From Thalassotalea_H castellviae (GTDB lineage Bacteria; Pseudomonadota; Gammaproteobacteria; Enterobacterales; Alteromonadaceae): a DNA stretch of 64,000 nucleotides. The stretch spans positions 1 through 64,000 of the forward strand of contig NZ_JAVRIF010000006.1 of the NCBI RefSeq assembly GCF_031846185.1, read 5' to 3'. Positions 27,618-36,704 of this stretch are shown piece after piece; the stretch's first letter is position 1; each line of letters begins with the position of its first letter. The translations under genes were made by a program, and so were the position numbers. The notes beneath the pieces are model-generated. The model made no database searches, was not told the DNA's origin, and was given only the letters and a program-made list of their open reading frames with translations.

Positions 27618-27655
27618 ACCAAAAAGAAAAAGAGCCAACACGGCTCTTTTTTAAT
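27618..27655 (-). terminator. intrinsic terminator of the dnaA-dnaN-recF-gyrB unit
   Basis: AAGAGCC and GGCTCTT pair around a five-base loop. On the minus strand the hairpin is followed by TTTTTCTTTTT. It lies 20 bases after the gyrB stop. The rest of 27394-27617 is AT-rich and holds no recognised gene; it should contain the glyQ promoter. Confidence 0.88.
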
Positions 27656-27675
27656 TTAACTGACTGATATATATA

Positions 27676-30120
27676 CTATATATCTAAATTCGCCACTTTC
27701 AAGGCGTTATCTTCAATAAAGTTTCTACGTGGCTCTACATGATCACCCATCAAGGTATTAAATAATTGATCAGCCGCGATAGCATCTTCAATAGTCACTT
27801 GTAGCATTCTACGTGTTTCAGGATCCATGGTAGTTTCCCAAAGTTGATCTGGGTTCATTTCACCCAATCCTTTATAACGTTGAATATATTGTCCACGTTT
27901 TGACTCAGCCATCAACCAATCTAATGCTTCTTCAAAGGTCGTCGCATAGTTAACTTTTTCACCACGTTTAACATAGCCACCTTCTTCAATTAATCCGTTA
28001 ATTGCTGAATTCAAGGCGATAATTGAACCAAATTCTTTTGAATCAATAAATTCAAAACTACAATTATATTCTGTATCAATTCCGTGTTTACGAACAATAA
28101 AGCTCGGGTAATAGACGTTGCGTTCACTATCTTGTTTCACTATCACAGAATAAAGTGAACCATTACCGTCTTGGTTATCTAACTGAGCAAGTAAGTTTGC
28201 TGTCCATGCTTCTACCTTAGCTTTATCAGCAAAATCTTCTACATTGATCGTTGAGCTGTATATCATTTTTTCTAAGATATCAGCGGGTATCTGTCTAGAT
28301 AATCTTTTGATTGTTGCCGTTACATCTCTAAATTGATTTACCAATTTTTCTAATGCAGCTCCAGCAATTGGTGGAGCAGATTCGTTGACATGAATGGCCG
28401 CATTATCTAACGCTAATGTTGTTAAATATTCTGTTAAACCATCATCATCTTTTATATAGCGTTCTTGCTTACCTTTTTTCACTTTATAAAGTGGTGGTTG
28501 CGCAATATAAATATAACCCCTTTCCATTATCTCAGGCATTTGACGATAGAAAAATGTTAATAACAAAGTACGAATGTGAGATCCATCGACATCAGCATCG
28601 GTCATGATAATGATACTATGATAACGTAATTTATCCGGATCATATTCATCTCGACCAATACCACAGCCAAGCGCTGTGATTAACGTTCCTACCTCTTGTG
28701 AAGATATCATTTTATCAAAGCGTGCTTTTTCTACGTTTAATATTTTACCTTTCAACGGTAAGATGGCTTGGTTTTTACGATTTCGTCCCTGCTTAGCTGA
28801 GCCGCCAGCAGAGTCCCCTTCCACAATATAGAGTTCAGATAATGCAGGATCTTTTTCCTGACAATCTGCAAGTTTTCCAGGTAAACCTGCAATATCTAAT
28901 GCCCCTTTTCTTCGGGTCATTTCACGTGCTTTACGTGCTGCTTCACGAGCTCTTGCTGCATCAACTATTTTCATAATAATTGTACGAGCAACGGCTGGTT
29001 TTTCTAATAAGTACTCACCTAATTTTTCACCCATTGCTTGCTCAACGGCAGTCTTAACTTCAGAAGAAACTAATTTATCTTTGGTTTGCGAAGAAAATTT
29101 CGGGTCTGGAACTTTCACTGAAATAACAGCTGTTAAGCCTTCACGGGCATCATCACCTGACGCGCTTGTTTCTGTACTACCGCCTTTCTTGGTTTTATTT
29201 AAACCTTCTTTAACCATGTAGCTATTTAACGTTCTCGTTAATGCTGTACGGAAACCACTTAAATGGGTTCCGCCATCTTTTTGTGGAATATTGTTTGTAA
29301 AACAATGAATACTTTCTTGGAAGCCGTCATTCCATTGCATAGCAACTTCAACAATAATTCCATCTTCACGTTCTAAATCAAAGTAAAAGATTTCTTCATT
29401 CACTGCTGTTTTATTGGTATTAAGGTAATCAACAAACGCTTGAATACCACCATCAAAATGGAAGTGGTCTTCTTTACCTTCTTCTCTTTCATCAATTAAC
29501 CGAATTGAAATACCAGAGTTTAGAAATGATAATTCACGAATTCTTTTTACTAATAAGTCGTAATGAAAAAGTGTATCAGAGAAAGTTTCAGCACTTGGCC
29601 AAAATCTTACTTCTGTACCTGTACGTTCACTCTCACCAATAACGGCCAATGGTGCTTCAGGTTCACCTGCTTGATAAATTTGCTCATAGAGTTTCCCGCC
29701 TCTTCTTATATTAAGTTTTAACTTACTACTTAAAGCGTTTACAACGGAAATACCAACACCATGAAGACCACCTGATACTTTATAGCCAGAATCTTCACCA
29801 CCAAATTTACCACCAGCATGTAATACTGTCATGATAACTTCTGCAGCAGAAACCCCTTCTTCTGGATGCATATCGGTGGGAATTCCACGTCCATCATCTT
29901 TTACAGATACAGAACCATCTAAGTGGATAGTCACAATAATATCACTACAATGACCTGCTAACGCTTCATCTATAGAGTTATCCAACACCTCAAAAACCAT
30001 ATGATGTAAACCAGTGCCATCATCCGTGTCACCAATATACATACCAGGTCTTTTTCGAACTGCATCAAGTCCTTTTAAAACTTTAATACTATCCGAGCCA
30101 TATTCATTTTCTATTGTCAT
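27676..30120 (-). CDS. gyrB: DNA gyrase subunit B
   Basis: GyrB is the ATPase subunit of gyrase. I place the start at the ATG at 30120 (MTIENEYGSDSIKVLKG), preceded by GAGTAGG that overlaps the recF stop; this gives 814 residues. A TTG six codons upstream lies inside recF. The GHKL ATPase domain (NSIDEALAGHC, DDGRGIPTD, GGLHGVGISVVNALS), the transducer, the TOPRIM domain (IVEGDSAGGSAKQGR, IIIMTDADVDGSHIRTLLL) and a gammaproteobacterial insert before the C-terminal YKGLGEMNPDQLWETTM are all present. Confidence 0.98.
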   Translation of the reverse strand: MTIENEYGSDSIKVLKGLDAVRKRPGMYIGDTDDGTGLHHMVFEVLDNSIDEALAGHCSDIIVTIHLDGSVSVKDDGRGIPTDMHPEEGVSAAEVIMTVLHAGGKFGGEDSGYKVSGGLHGVGISVVNALSSKLKLNIRRGGKLYEQIYQAGEPEAPLAVIGESERTGTEVRFWPSAETFSDTLFHYDLLVKRIRELSFLNSGISIRLIDEREEGKEDHFHFDGGIQAFVDYLNTNKTAVNEEIFYFDLEREDGIIVEVAMQWNDGFQESIHCFTNNIPQKDGGTHLSGFRTALTRTLNSYMVKEGLNKTKKGGSTETSASGDDAREGLTAVISVKVPDPKFSSQTKDKLVSSEVKTAVEQAMGEKLGEYLLEKPAVARTIIMKIVDAARAREAARKAREMTRRKGALDIAGLPGKLADCQEKDPALSELYIVEGDSAGGSAKQGRNRKNQAILPLKGKILNVEKARFDKMISSQEVGTLITALGCGIGRDEYDPDKLRYHSIIIMTDADVDGSHIRTLLLTFFYRQMPEIMERGYIYIAQPPLYKVKKGKQERYIKDDDGLTEYLTTLALDNAAIHVNESAPPIAGAALEKLVNQFRDVTATIKRLSRQIPADILEKMIYSSTINVEDFADKAKVEAWTANLLAQLDNQDGNGSLYSVIVKQDSERNVYYPSFIVRKHGIDTEYNCSFEFIDSKEFGSIIALNSAINGLIEEGGYVKRGEKVNYATTFEEALDWLMAESKRGQYIQRYKGLGEMNPDQLWETTMDPETRRMLQVTIEDAIAADQLFNTLMGDHVEPRRNFIEDNALKVANLDI

Positions 30121-30130
30121 AGCGTTTAGC

Positions 30131-31216
30131 CTACTCAATCATTGCTTTAATTTGTCCATGTTCCACGTGAAACATGTTGTAATTATTATCGTCTGGAATT
30201 AAAGGTTCCAGTGCGACCCTATCAATTGCCGATATTATCGTTTGACAATTTAGTTGCTGATAAGCTAAAAACATAGCTTTTCGTGAACTATGATCTAGTT
30301 CAGCACCTATATCATCTATCAGTAAAATTGGCTTTATTCGTTTAACTTGTTCAATCAATTTAGATTGTGCGAAAGTTAACGCGAGCAAAAACAACTTTTG
30401 TTGTCCTCTTGATAAACGATGTTCGATTGAAGCATTATCAATTAAAAACCGTATATCAAATTTCTGTGCACCATATAAAGAAAAACCCTTTTCTAATTCT
30501 TTATATTTGTTTTCTTGTAATATGTCAGATAATTCTTTTTTATTATTCCAACCTTGTAAATATTGAATTGAAATATCTTTCCCATAACTGGGTAACATAA
30601 TTTTCAACCAATAATGTAATTCTTGCTTTAAACTTTCTATGTAGCCTTTTCTTAATGAAGCGATATTTTCAGATAGCCGGCAAAATTCATCTGTCCAGTA
30701 ATCCAATTGTTCCAATCCTAGCTTTGTTCTCAAACAAGCATTTCTTTGTTTATAGACTCTTTGAAACAATTTCCATTCAGATGAAAAAGAATGTTCCACG
30801 TGAAACAATCCTAAATCTACAAATTTTCTTCTTTCTTTTGGACCACCAAAAAACAATTTAAAACTTTCAGGCGTTACAATTTGAACTGCTATATTCTTCG
30901 CTAAATCAGAAAGTTTAGAAGATGCTAAACCGTTAATCTTGATTTTGCTTTCGCCAAGTTTATTTCTTTGTATACCCAATTGAGTATTTTCATTTGATTT
31001 AACACTGATAATAAAATCATCAAAACCAATTTGAATTAAACTATCAACTTTACTTGTTCTAAATGATTTACCGTGACCTAAATAAAATAAAGATTCTAAT
31101 AAGCTACTTTTACCACTACCGTTATCACCAACTAAAAAATTTAAATCTGAATGTAGCGCTAATTTATTGGAAGCTAAATTTCTGAAATTTATAGTGTGTA
31201 ATTCTTTTACAGACAT
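30131..31216 (-). CDS. recF: recombination mediator RecF
   Basis: RecF is an SMC-like ATPase that helps load RecA at single-strand gaps. The 361-residue protein has a Walker A motif LVGDNGSGKSSLLE (about 28-41), the ABC signature region SRGQQKLFLLALTFAQ (about 267-282) and Walker B KPILLIDDIGAELD. It starts directly after the dnaN stop and its stop overlaps the gyrB ribosome-binding site. Two matches to the parS consensus lie within the coding sequence and are both read as FHVEH, once near residue 140 and once near the C-terminus. Confidence 0.96.
   Translation of the reverse strand: MSVKELHTINFRNLASNKLALHSDLNFLVGDNGSGKSSLLESLFYLGHGKSFRTSKVDSLIQIGFDDFIISVKSNENTQLGIQRNKLGESKIKINGLASSKLSDLAKNIAVQIVTPESFKLFFGGPKERRKFVDLGLFHVEHSFSSEWKLFQRVYKQRNACLRTKLGLEQLDYWTDEFCRLSENIASLRKGYIESLKQELHYWLKIMLPSYGKDISIQYLQGWNNKKELSDILQENKYKELEKGFSLYGAQKFDIRFLIDNASIEHRLSRGQQKLFLLALTFAQSKLIEQVKRIKPILLIDDIGAELDHSSRKAMFLAYQQLNCQTIISAIDRVALEPLIPDDNNYNMFHVEHGQIKAMIE
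30159..30174. promoter_or_regulatory. parS centromere site 1 (within the 3' end of recF)
   Basis: TGTTCCACGTGAAACA matches the general chromosomal parS consensus TGTTNCACGTGAAACA at every specified base. It is the loading site for the ParB encoded at 45780-46682. Confidence 0.9.
30792..30807. promoter_or_regulatory. parS centromere site 2 (within recF)
   Basis: A second identical copy of TGTTCCACGTGAAACA lies 633 bases from the first and in the same orientation and reading frame of recF, so both are translated as FHVEH. Confidence 0.9.
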
Positions 31217-32320
31217 TTACAAACGCATTGGCATTACAACGTAAATTGCTTCACCGGAGTTTTCACCTTCAATAACGACACTACTGTTTGCATCAGCTAG
31301 AGTAAATTTAACAACAGGATCTTTAATGGCATTTAAAACATCAAGCACATAGTTTACGTTAAAACCAATTTCAACTTCATCATAAGGAAACTCTATTTCT
31401 ATGACTTCTTCCGCTTGTTCTTGTTCAGGGTTGTTCGCGGTAATTTTTAACTCTGAATTAGCAAAGTTAAGTCTAACCCCTTTAAACTTTTCGTTAGATA
31501 AAATAGACGCTCTTGATAAAACTTGCTTAAGCTGGTCTTTATCCGTGTTTAAAATTTTATCACCGTTTCTTGGTAAAACTCGACGATAATCAGGAAAACG
31601 ACCATCGACTAGTTTACTGGTAAACGAGAACTCATTATCAATAATTCGAATATGGTTAGAACCTAAAAATACTTGAACGTCTTCTTCGACAGGATCAAGT
31701 AAGCGAATAATTTCTAAAATACCTTTACGGGGAACAATCACTTGCCGATTTGGCAATTCAAGTGATTCGTTAGCTAGCTTACAAATAGCTAATCGGTGAC
31801 CATCTGTTGCGACAGAACGTATTTCAGTACCTTCTGTTTCAATAGACATACCATTTAAATAGTATCTAACATCTTGATTAGCCATTGAAAAATGTGTGCT
31901 TTCAATAAGACGTAATAACTCTGATTTACACAGTTTAAATTCCACGTCACCTTTCCATTGTTCAATATTAGGAAAGTCAGTCGCCGGTAGCGTAGATAAG
32001 GAATATTTACTTCTGCCTGAAGAAATCGTCACTGTATCGTTATCAGATTCAAAATTAATTAAAGAACCTTCAGGTAAGCTTTTACAAATATCGAGTAATT
32101 TTCTCGCAGGAATTGTTAATTTACCATCTTCACCTTGGTTTTCAACAACTGCGTAAGAGACCATTTCAAGCTCTAAATCAGTGGCCGTTAAAGTAAGTGA
32201 CTGCTCACTTACATCAAGCAAAATATTACCCAAAATAGGTAATGTGCTTTTCCTTTCTACTGCTCCAGAAACGAGTAATAAAGGCTTTAATAATAATTCT
32301 CTGTTTAATGAAAACTTCAT
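31217..32320 (-). CDS. dnaN: DNA polymerase III sliding clamp (beta subunit)
   Basis: DnaN is the ring-shaped clamp that tethers polymerase to DNA. At 367 residues (E. coli 366) it shows the three repeated clamp domains. It starts MKFSLNRELLLKPLLLVSGAVERKS-like and ends with YVVMPMRL, the C-terminal residues that line the hydrophobic client-binding pocket. AGGTAACC precedes the ATG. It lies 28 bases after dnaA and is immediately followed by recF. Confidence 0.98.
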   Translation of the reverse strand: MKFSLNRELLLKPLLLVSGAVERKSTLPILGNILLDVSEQSLTLTATDLELEMVSYAVVENQGEDGKLTIPARKLLDICKSLPEGSLINFESDNDTVTISSGRSKYSLSTLPATDFPNIEQWKGDVEFKLCKSELLRLIESTHFSMANQDVRYYLNGMSIETEGTEIRSVATDGHRLAICKLANESLELPNRQVIVPRKGILEIIRLLDPVEEDVQVFLGSNHIRIIDNEFSFTSKLVDGRFPDYRRVLPRNGDKILNTDKDQLKQVLSRASILSNEKFKGVRLNFANSELKITANNPEQEQAEEVIEIEFPYDEVEIGFNVNYVLDVLNAIKDPVVKFTLADANSSVVIEGENSGEAIYVVMPMRL

Positions 32321-32348
32321 TGGTTACCTACTGTTCTTAACCTTATTA

Positions 32349-33713
32349 TTAGGATGAAAGAGTTCTAGTCAAGTTAGAATAATCTTCTTTAATGTCGTGG
32401 GATTCTTCACGTAAATCCTTTACCTTCCGGCAAGCATGCAACACAGTTGTATGATCTTTTCCGCCAAATGCATCACCTATTTCAGGTAAGCTATGGTTTG
32501 TTAATTCTTTAGATAATGCCATTGCAATTTGTCTAGGTCTAGCAACAGATCTATTTCTTCTTTTTGAAAGTAAATCAGCCACTTTGATCTTGTAATACTC
32601 AGCAACAGTTTTCTGTATGTTATCGATAGTAACTAACTTATCCTGTAAGGCAAGTAAATCTCTTAACGCTTCTTTAACAAAATCAATATTAATTGCTCTA
32701 CCAGTGAAATTTGCATTAGCAATAACACGATTAAGAGCACCTTCTAATTCTCTCACATTTGAACGTAATCGTTTAGCAATAAAAAAAGCAACTTCATCAG
32801 CCAAATTAATATGACTTTCTTGGGCTTTGCGTTTTAGTATTGCAACACGGGTTTCAAGCTCAGGTGGTTCAATCGCTATCGTCAGGCCCCAACCAAAACG
32901 AGATTTAAGTCTATCTTCAACATCAACTTCTTTAGGGTAACGATCACTGGTGAGAATGATTTGTTGATTACCCTCAAGCAAAGCGTTAAAGGTATGAAAA
33001 AACTCTTCTTGAGTACGGTCTTTTCCGGCAAAAAACTGAATATCATCGATTAATAGCGCATCAACACTGCGATAGTATTGTTTAAACTTTTCCATGGCAT
33101 TATTTTGTAGCGCTCTTACCATATCTTGAACAAATCGTTCTGAATGCATATAAGCAATTTTGGCATTAGGCTTATTGAGCAAAATACCATTACCAACCGC
33201 ATGTAATAAATGGGTTTTACCTAATCCTGTTCCGCCGTAAATAAATAAAGGATTATAAGCAGAGCCAGGGTTATCGGCTACTTGAGACGCAGCAGCTCTG
33301 GCTAACTGATTAGATTTACCTTCAACGAAATTATCAAAAGTATAATTAACTCTGACGTTGGTTTTTTTGGGGATATTAGGCTCAGGATCTATATTTTGTT
33401 GTGGCCTACTCTCTCTCATAGAAGGAGCAAAGTGACTCTCGTTGTTAACTGGAGCAGGTGCTACTTTTGGTATGCTTCCCACGTCAAAACGTAATAAAGG
33501 TGGATTGCCATTTTCTTCAAATGAAACTAATTCAGTGATGCGTGCAACATATTTATCACGCACCCAATCAAGTACAAACCGATTAGGTGCATATAAGGTC
33601 ATAATATTATCATCGATCACGCATTGAAGTGGTCGGATCCACATACTAAATTGTTGAGCAGGAAGTTCTTCTTGCAAAATAGAAAGGCAACGTTGCCACA
33701 AAGAGTGATCCAA
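32349..33713 (-). CDS. dnaA: chromosomal replication initiator DnaA
   Basis: DnaA binds DnaA boxes and opens the origin. The 454 residues comprise domain I (1-85, LWQRCLSILQEELPAQQFSMWI), a linker, the AAA+ domain with Walker A GGTGLGKTHLL and Walker B DALLIDDIQFFAGK, and domain IV with the box-recognition motif GGKDHTTVLHACRKV. The start codon is TTG: GGAG lies six bases before it and no ATG aligns with the family N-terminus. A rare start codon is common for dnaA (GTG in E. coli). It heads dnaA-dnaN-recF-gyrB, and DnaA boxes lie just upstream. Confidence 0.97.
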   Translation of the reverse strand: MDHSLWQRCLSILQEELPAQQFSMWIRPLQCVIDDNIMTLYAPNRFVLDWVRDKYVARITELVSFEENGNPPLLRFDVGSIPKVAPAPVNNESHFAPSMRESRPQQNIDPEPNIPKKTNVRVNYTFDNFVEGKSNQLARAAASQVADNPGSAYNPLFIYGGTGLGKTHLLHAVGNGILLNKPNAKIAYMHSERFVQDMVRALQNNAMEKFKQYYRSVDALLIDDIQFFAGKDRTQEEFFHTFNALLEGNQQIILTSDRYPKEVDVEDRLKSRFGWGLTIAIEPPELETRVAILKRKAQESHINLADEVAFFIAKRLRSNVRELEGALNRVIANANFTGRAINIDFVKEALRDLLALQDKLVTIDNIQKTVAEYYKIKVADLLSKRRNRSVARPRQIAMALSKELTNHSLPEIGDAFGGKDHTTVLHACRKVKDLREESHDIKEDYSNLTRTLSS

Positions 33714-34066
33714 GAAAAGCTCCTAGCTGATTTAATGCCAACAATTTACGAAAAAGGTAGGCTTTAATAATGTTATTTTTATTTGATAAGGCATTATCTC
33801 TTTAGTTATCCACAACTTCAACAGGTGTCTGAAAAATAAATGACACCTCAGGAGAAACAAACGCTTAACACTTTGATTAAAAACACAATATTTAACTTAT
33901 AATTTATTAACACTAAAATATAATAGATAGAATAAATTACTATTTAGAACCATAAAAAGGACAAATAATCAACAACATGATCTAATTTTGTTATCAAACT
34001 GTGGATAGTAATGTGATCACACAAAGATCAATAAAGGATCTTTTGTTATTATATTGATATTAGCCG
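33714..34066. other. dnaA-rpmH intergenic region with origin-like elements
   Basis: The region is AT-rich and has no gene. It holds a perfect DnaA box TTATCCACA (33806-33814, plus) and a one-mismatch box (34000-34008, minus strand CTATCCACA). Four GATC sites lie within 62 bases (33979, 34015, 34026, 34037). The last begins GATCTTTTGTTAT (34037-34049), one mismatch from the E. coli origin 13-mer GATCTNTTNTTTT. The dnaA promoter must also lie here; several A/T-rich hexamers fit and I cannot choose one. DnaA autoregulation is the simplest role. An auxiliary or alternative origin is possible, since this is the oriC location in pseudomonads. Confidence 0.6.
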
Positions 34067-34095
34067 TTGACAATTATTCCTATAATGTATAGAAT
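34067..34095 (+). promoter_or_regulatory. rpmH operon promoter
   Basis: A perfect -35 TTGACA (34067-34072), a 17-base spacer and a -10 TAGAAT (34090-34095) form a strong sigma-70 promoter. Transcription should begin near 34102, leaving a leader of about 68 bases before rpmH. Confidence 0.8.
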
Positions 34096-34169
34096 TCTGC
34101 CTCTTTTTTAGACCCAGTGTGCTCAAAACGGCGGTTATGCCAGGGCAACAACAACCGACGGATAGCGTA

Positions 34170-34304
34170 ATGAAAAGAACATTTCAACCTAGCGTATTAA
34201 AACGTAAGCGTAATCACGGATTCCGTGCTCGCATGGCAACTAAAAACGGCCGTGCTGTAATTGCACGTCGTCGTGCTAAAGGCCGTGCAAGTCTTAGCGC
34301 TTAA
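34170..34304 (+). CDS. rpmH: 50S ribosomal protein L34
   Basis: The 44-residue, Arg/Lys-rich protein MKRTFQPSVLKRKRNHGFR... is L34, near-identical across gammaproteobacteria. The start is placed at 34170. Upstream in-frame ATG codons would add a non-homologous extension. It is the first gene of rpmH-rnpA-yidD-yidC. Confidence 0.98.
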   Translation: MKRTFQPSVLKRKRNHGFRARMATKNGRAVIARRRAKGRASLSA

Positions 34305-34343
34305 ACTTTTTGTTGAATCATCAATAGAAAGCAGGTAACCCAA

Positions 34344-34697
34344 ATGGTTACTTACGAATTTAATCGGGAGTCACGTTTGTTGACTCCCGGTCAATTCCAA
34401 ACAGTATTTACAAAACCTCTACGTTTTGGCTCTAATCATATTACTGTTCTCATAACACCCAACCCAGAAAAAACTAATCGCTTAGGTTTAGCTATTGCTA
34501 AAAAACGCGTTAAATTAGCGGTTCAACGCAATAGAATTAAACGTCAAATACGAGAAAGTTTTCGACTTAATCAACACAACTTACCTGGTGTAGATATGGT
34601 AGTAATGGTTAAATCGGGTACTGACAAGTTAGATAACCAAGAAATTAGACGACAATTAGAAAAAATATGGCGAAAAATAATTCAACGCCACAATTAA
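34344..34697 (+). CDS. rnpA: ribonuclease P protein component
   Basis: RnpA is the protein cofactor of RNase P, which trims the 5' ends of tRNAs. The 117-residue basic protein has the RNR signature as KKRVKLAVQRNRIKRQIRESFR (about 53-74) and the N-terminal central-cleft residues RLLTPGQFQTVF. It overlaps yidD by 31 bases, a usual arrangement. AGGT precedes the ATG. Confidence 0.96.
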   Translation: MVTYEFNRESRLLTPGQFQTVFTKPLRFGSNHITVLITPNPEKTNRLGLAIAKKRVKLAVQRNRIKRQIRESFRLNQHNLPGVDMVVMVKSGTDKLDNQEIRRQLEKIWRKIIQRHN

Positions 34698-34915
34698 TAG
34701 CAATATCACTCGTAAAAGCCTACCAACGTTGGCTTAGCCCACTGCTTGGCAACAATTGTCGATTCACTCCAACTTGTTCTTTTTATGCCATTGAAGCAAT
34801 AAATCGCTTTGGTGTGATAAAAGGTAGTTGGTTAGCAGGCAAACGTATACTAAAATGCCATCCATTAAATGCGGGTGGAGAAGATCCCGTACCACCACTA
34901 AAAAAAGAGAAATAA
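34667..34915 (+). CDS. yidD: membrane protein insertion efficiency factor
   Basis: YidD is a small membrane-associated protein that aids YidC-dependent insertion. The 82 residues have the family core YQRWLSPLLGNNCRFTPTCS, a conserved three-cysteine pattern and KCHPLNAGGEDPVP near the end. It overlaps the end of rnpA and ends six bases before yidC. Confidence 0.95.
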   Translation: MAKNNSTPQLIAISLVKAYQRWLSPLLGNNCRFTPTCSFYAIEAINRFGVIKGSWLAGKRILKCHPLNAGGEDPVPPLKKEK

Positions 34916-34921
34916 CATATT

Positions 34922-36556
34922 ATGGAATCTCAACGCAGTTTTCTGTTCATTGCGCTTATGGTAGTAACTTTTTTACTCTACCAACAATGGCAGCTTGATC
35001 ATGCCCCTGTGCAACAACCGGTAGCGACTAATCAAGTAGATTCGTCGGTTCCAAATACATCTTCAAATGATGAATTTGTTCCAGCATCAAGCACAGCAAC
35101 CACCCCTGTTGTTAAACCAACAACCTCAAGCGCCGCTTTGGTAGAAGTCACAACTGACGTATTAAAAATTAAAATTAATACTCAAGGTGGTGATATAGTT
35201 GAAGCAACCTTACTCGATTATGAAACAGAGCAAGGCAGTGGTGTTCCCTTTACCATGTTACAAAATGGTACCTTTAAATATATCGCACAAAGTGGGTTAA
35301 CGGGTGCTCAAGGCATAGATAGAGTGGTAAAAGGTCGTCCAATTTATCAAGTTGAGTCAAAGCACTATCAATTAACAGGTGAAGAGCCTCTCGTCATTGA
35401 TTTAAGCTATGTTGCAAACAATGGCTTATCTGTTATCAAGCGTTTTACCTTTGAAAAATCAAATTATAAAGTTAACGTAGATTATATAATTGATAATAAT
35501 TCTGACGCAGCTGCAAGTATTGAATTATATGCACAGTTAAAACAATCTTCATTAGTTGATACATCAAGTGCCTTAATACCCACTTATCGTGGCGCAGCAT
35601 ACTCAACAAAAGAAGAACGTTATGAAAAATATGATTTTGAAGATATTGCTGATGCAAACTTAAACGTTACCACCCAAGGTGGTTGGGTTGCTATGTTACA
35701 GCATTATTTTGTTTCATCGTGGATCCCGAATCAAACAGAAGCCAATTTGTTGTATACCAGTTTCACAAGTAATCAAGATGCTGTGATAGGTTTTAAATCA
35801 CCTGCTTTAATTATTGAGCCAAAACAACAAGCTACTGCTTCGGCAAGCTTTTATGTAGGTCCAAAAGATCAAGATGCGCTAGAAAAAATCGCTGATGGAT
35901 TAGACTTAACTGTCGATTTCGGTTTCTTATTTATGATCAGTTCACCGTTGCACTGGTTATTACTTCAAATACAAGCACTAGTAGTAAACTGGGGCGTGGC
36001 AATTATCATTATTACCATTATTGTGAAAGGTGTGATGTACCCGCTAACGAAAGCGCAATATACCTCAATGGCAAAAATGCGTGAACTAGCACCGAAAATG
36101 GCGCAACTAAAAGAACGATTTGGTGATGATCGCCAAAAAATGTCTCAAGCTACCATGGAAATGTATCGAAAGGAAAAGGTCAATCCAGCTGGAGGTTGTT
36201 TACCTCTGCTAATTCAAATGCCTATTTTCTTAGCCTTATATTGGGTATTTTTAGAAAGTGTTGAATTACGCCATGCAACTTTTGGCTTATGGCTACAAGA
36301 TTTATCGTCAAAAGACCCTTACTACATTTTGCCGGTATTGATGGGGGTAAGTATGTTCATTATGCAGAAAATGCAACCAATGACCGTACAAGACCCTATG
36401 CAGCAAAAAATAATGCAGTACATGCCTGTTATGTTTACTATCTTTTTCTTCTGGTTCCCATCAGGCTTAGTATTATATTGGTTAGTCAGTAATGTTATTT
36501 CTATCATTCAAATGAAAATTATATTTGCGGGCATAGAAAAAAAGAAAGCGAGCTAA
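34922..36556 (+). CDS. yidC: membrane protein insertase YidC
   Basis: YidC inserts and folds inner-membrane proteins, alone or with SecYEG. The 544 residues comprise an N-terminal membrane helix (about 6-20), a large periplasmic beta-domain (about 50-330, with a Ser/Thr/Pro-rich start) and five C-terminal helices carrying the Oxa1 core. The core contains YPLTKAQYTSMAKMRELAPKM, NPAGGCLPLLIQMPIF, and a basic tail ending KKKAS. Length and architecture match E. coli YidC (548). Confidence 0.97.
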   Translation: MESQRSFLFIALMVVTFLLYQQWQLDHAPVQQPVATNQVDSSVPNTSSNDEFVPASSTATTPVVKPTTSSAALVEVTTDVLKIKINTQGGDIVEATLLDYETEQGSGVPFTMLQNGTFKYIAQSGLTGAQGIDRVVKGRPIYQVESKHYQLTGEEPLVIDLSYVANNGLSVIKRFTFEKSNYKVNVDYIIDNNSDAAASIELYAQLKQSSLVDTSSALIPTYRGAAYSTKEERYEKYDFEDIADANLNVTTQGGWVAMLQHYFVSSWIPNQTEANLLYTSFTSNQDAVIGFKSPALIIEPKQQATASASFYVGPKDQDALEKIADGLDLTVDFGFLFMISSPLHWLLLQIQALVVNWGVAIIIITIIVKGVMYPLTKAQYTSMAKMRELAPKMAQLKERFGDDRQKMSQATMEMYRKEKVNPAGGCLPLLIQMPIFLALYWVFLESVELRHATFGLWLQDLSSKDPYYILPVLMGVSMFIMQKMQPMTVQDPMQQKIMQYMPVMFTIFFFWFPSGLVLYWLVSNVISIIQMKIIFAGIEKKKAS

Positions 36557-36577
36557 CGAAGTAAATTGCACCAATCG

Positions 36578-36606
36578 AAAAAGCGACTTATTAGTCGCTT
36601 TTTTAT
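36578..36606 (+). terminator. intrinsic terminator of the rpmH-rnpA-yidD-yidC operon
   Basis: AAGCGACT and AGTCGCTT form an 8-bp stem with a four-base loop, extended by flanking A and T runs and followed by TTTT. It lies 21 bases after the yidC stop. Confidence 0.9.
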
Positions 36607-36704
36607 TGACTAAAAATGACGAAATTCCAAGATATCCAATCATTAAGTAACCGTTTATAATAAACTTAATTTAATGATGAAGACCAAAACCGAGTTAATC
36701 TGCA

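Noticed and set aside
30121..30138. TTG start for gyrB inside recF
   Set aside because: It adds six non-conserved residues. The ATG at 30120 has GAGTAGG upstream and fits the family.
34081..34086. TATAAT as the -10 of rpmH
   Set aside because: It lies only eight bases from the TTGACA box. TAGAAT at 34090 has the correct 17-base spacing.
34137..34169. In-frame ATG codons upstream of rpmH that would extend L34 by 11 or more residues
   Set aside because: The extension is not similar to any L34, and the start at 34170 gives the exact conserved 44-residue protein.
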